Made by a program: the position numbers and the translations under genes. A stretch of DNA of 14,526 nucleotides from an uncultured Chloroflexota bacterium. Its GTDB lineage: Bacteria; Chloroflexota; Dehalococcoidia; SM23-28-2; RBG-16-64-32. Of this stretch, positions 12,995-14,526 are shown one piece after another; the stretch's first letter is position 1; each line of letters starts with the position of its first letter. Below the pieces are notes generated by a model that worked only from the letters and a program-made list of their open reading frames with translations, was not told the origin of the DNA and searched no databases. The stretch spans positions 1-14,526 of the forward strand of contig CAJXNA010000019.1 in the NCBI GenBank assembly GCA_913056415.1. Reading direction: 5' to 3'.

Positions 12995-14341
12995 CTAGCG
13001 GCCGCGCAGCAACTCTTCGATTACCGCCAGGCCCGCATCGCCGATCTCCTCCATGCGGCTGGGCTCCACATGTTGAGGTTGGTCCTCTGCCGTATGGTAG
13101 CGTGGGTCGTCGGCGACGACATCGAAGAAGCTGTGGAGGAAGATCGCCGGGATCCCGGCCGCGGCGAACGGTGCGTGGTCGCTCCCCGACAGCTCCAGTG
13201 AGTTGTCCACCGCGTAGTCCAGGCCGCGCTCCTCAGCCTCCGCCACAGCGATGTCGGTGATGCTGAGGGAGCCGCTCAGCAGCCAATTCGTGCCCACGCC
13301 CACCATGTCGAAGTTGAGCATCGCCTCCAGCGTCTCGCTCTCGGCAGCCGTCAACCTATCGACGAAACGGCTGCTGCCGATGAGGCCGGCCTCCTCGGCG
13401 CCGAACAGCACGAAGCACACATCGTCGAACTCCCCGTCAGCAGCCAGGACGCGCGCCATCTCCACCACCGTGGCGGTGCCGGAGGCGTTGTCGTTGGCGC
13501 CGGGGCCTCCAGGCACCGAGTCGTAGTGGCCCCCGGCCACCACCCGGCATTCGCCGTCCGGCGGCCGGGCGATCACGTTCTGAGAGTCCTGGGGGCCGCT
13601 CTCCGTCAGCACCGTCAGACGAACGGACACCGGCCCGGACTGCATCTTTGCCAGGAGCGCCTCCCCGTCCTCCTGAGACATCGCCACGGCGGGGATTTCA
13701 GAAAGCCCGGAGAGGTTGCCAGCGAACAGGCCGGGCCCGTTGTTGTAGATGACGGCGCCAACGGCGCCGGCGGCGGCCGCGTTGGCCACTTTCTCTGAGA
13801 AACGCAGCGTGCCCCGCTGGATGAGGGCGATCTTGCCTGCGGTGTCAGCGGGGAAGTCGCCCGGCCTGCCGATGCCAGCGTCAACAAGCTCACCTTCCAC
13901 CACGCCGTTCGCGCTGGGTTCGAACGGGTAGACCGCGGGCGAGGGTGCCGGCGGCGATAGCACCTCTAGGCCGCTGCCGGCGTCAACGAAGACATCGAAC
14001 GAGAACGGCTGCAGCTCGATCTCGTAGCCGAAGCCCTGGAGCTGGTCGCGCAGGTAGCGCGCCGCCTTGTCCTCCGCATCCGAGCCCGCGGGCCGCGGGC
14101 CGATCTCCAGGGCTAGCGCCTCCACGTGAGCGAAGGCGCGAGCGGGATCAAACCCGGCCGGGCCGAGCGCTGAGCTGCCGTGCGCGGGTGGCGAGGGTAT
14201 GGGGGCCGGTGTAGCGGTGGGAGCGATGGTGGGTGATGGTGTAGGCGTTGGGGGCATCGAGCCGCCGTTGCAGGCGCCGATGAGGACGAGACCGGCAAGA
14301 CCGGCAAGACCGGCGAGACCGGCTGCTGTGAGGAGTCTCAA
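12995..14341 (-). CDS. M28-family zinc aminopeptidase lipoprotein with PA domain
   Basis: The 448-residue protein is a predicted secreted lipoprotein. Its signal AAGLAGLAGLAGLVLIGAC gives lipobox IGAC with Cys24, followed by a Pro/Thr-rich linker (28-55). A PA domain is inserted at about 135-245 (VVEGELVDAG, ALIQRGTLRFSEKVANA, AVGAVIYNN). The M28 catalytic domain keeps its two-zinc site: His272 (GGHYDSVPGGPG), bridging Asp284 (GANDNASG), catalytic Glu316 and ligand Glu317 (GAEEAGLIGS), Asp345 (NFDMVG) and His416 (RYHTAED). It probably releases N-terminal amino acids outside the cell. The start is TTG at 14341-14339: no ATG lies between it and the lipobox, and no good ribosome binding site is visible. 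It is followed closely by the LysM gene. Confidence 0.9.
   Translation of the reverse strand: MRLLTAAGLAGLAGLAGLVLIGACNGGSMPPTPTPSPTIAPTATPAPIPSPPAHGSSALGPAGFDPARAFAHVEALALEIGPRPAGSDAEDKAARYLRDQLQGFGYEIELQPFSFDVFVDAGSGLEVLSPPAPSPAVYPFEPSANGVVEGELVDAGIGRPGDFPADTAGKIALIQRGTLRFSEKVANAAAAGAVGAVIYNNGPGLFAGNLSGLSEIPAVAMSQEDGEALLAKMQSGPVSVRLTVLTESGPQDSQNVIARPPDGECRVVAGGHYDSVPGGPGANDNASGTATVVEMARVLAADGEFDDVCFVLFGAEEAGLIGSSRFVDRLTAAESETLEAMLNFDMVGVGTNWLLSGSLSITDIAVAEAEERGLDYAVDNSLELSGSDHAPFAAAGIPAIFLHSFFDVVADDPRYHTAEDQPQHVEPSRMEEIGDAGLAVIEELLRGR
14290..14325 (-). repeat. Four tandem 9-bp repeats in the M28 signal peptide
   Basis: On the plus strand GACCGGCAA is repeated as GACCGGCAA, GACCGGCAA, GACCGGCGA, GACCGGCTG. 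On the minus strand this encodes the AGL-AGL-AGL hydrophobic core of the signal peptide. Copy-number changes would stay in frame and lengthen or shorten the signal by three residues. Confidence 0.75.
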
Positions 14342-14354
14342 GATAGGTGAACGT

Positions 14355-14526
14355 CTAACGACGAGAGCGCCAGCGCTTCCACCAGGAGCCGCCCGGCTCG
14401 TCCAGGTCCATCGGCTGGCCGCGCCAGCGCTTCTCCGGCAAGCGAGAGGTGGACTGTCGGCGCAGGGAGAAGATAAACGCGCCGATGAACGCCAGGATGC
14501 CGCCGAAGATCAGGATGCTGCCGATG
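14355..14526 (-). CDS. C-terminal end of an unrecognised membrane-anchored protein (partial)
   Basis: A reading frame enters from the right edge and ends at TAG 14357-14355. The visible 57 residues are one hydrophobic segment (IGSILIFGGILAFIGAFIFSL), then a basic, tryptophan-rich cytoplasmic-looking tail, RRQSTSRLPEKRWRGQPMDL, then DEPGGSWWKRWRSRR. The positive charges directly after the helix suggest the C-terminus is inside the cell. Codon use looks like that of its neighbours. The stop is 13 nt before the M28 TTG start on the same strand, so the two are probably co-transcribed. I do not recognise the family; the catalytic or main domain, if any, lies outside the window. Confidence 0.6.
   Translation of the reverse strand, partial: IGSILIFGGILAFIGAFIFSLRRQSTSRLPEKRWRGQPMDLDEPGGSWWKRWRSRR

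Overview
The window is a high-GC bacterial segment of central carbon metabolism. Almost every gene lies on the minus strand. The gene content is soluble TCA-cycle enzymes with a class I (Fe-S) fumarase, an LDH-like malate dehydrogenase, a ferredoxin-type 2-oxoacid oxidoreductase with fused gamma-alpha subunits, and a short Aquifex-type aconitase. Together with the lipoproteins, this resembles Chloroflexota, probably a Dehalococcoidia-like lineage. That placement is an inference from gene content and protein style; no rRNA or other phylogenetic marker is present.

Layout, in transcription order from right to left. At the right edge is the C-terminal end of an unrecognised membrane-anchored protein, followed by an M28-family zinc peptidase lipoprotein and a small LysM lipoprotein. 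Next comes a tight three-gene biotin module: carboxyltransferase of the propionyl/methylmalonyl-CoA type, a PycB/OadA-type carboxyltransferase, and a biotin carrier protein. After it a stand-alone RAM (Lrp/AsnC ligand-binding) domain gene on the plus strand converges on the biotin carrier gene and diverges from korA. Then follows a six-gene minus-strand run: korA (gamma-alpha), korB (beta), aconitase, HAD phosphatase, isocitrate dehydrogenase, malate dehydrogenase. A plus-strand flavin/PPOX-fold gene converges on mdh. At the left edge a class I fumarase alpha subunit begins and runs out of the window.

How they work together: aconitase, isocitrate dehydrogenase and the Kor complex connect citrate to succinyl-CoA, in either direction depending on ferredoxin and NAD(P)H state. 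Fumarase and malate dehydrogenase connect fumarate to oxaloacetate. The biotin module has the subunit set of a soluble methylmalonyl-CoA:pyruvate transcarboxylase (12S, 5S and 1.3S). Neither a biotin carboxylase nor a membrane OadB/MmdB pump lies beside it. It could link oxaloacetate/pyruvate to propionyl-CoA/methylmalonyl-CoA and so join the cycle to propionate metabolism without ATP.

The most interesting non-coding items are a REP-type doublet of two mirrored hairpins between icd and mdh, two diverged copies of a short TTCGACAAGCTCAGGGTGA-like repeat upstream of the fumarase, a perfect palindrome in the korA/RAM divergent promoter region, hairpins at both convergent gene ends (both with 6-nt gaps), and several genes that may be leaderless or use TTG starts. 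I did not find RNA genes, CRISPR arrays, insertion sequences or a clearly unprecedented system.
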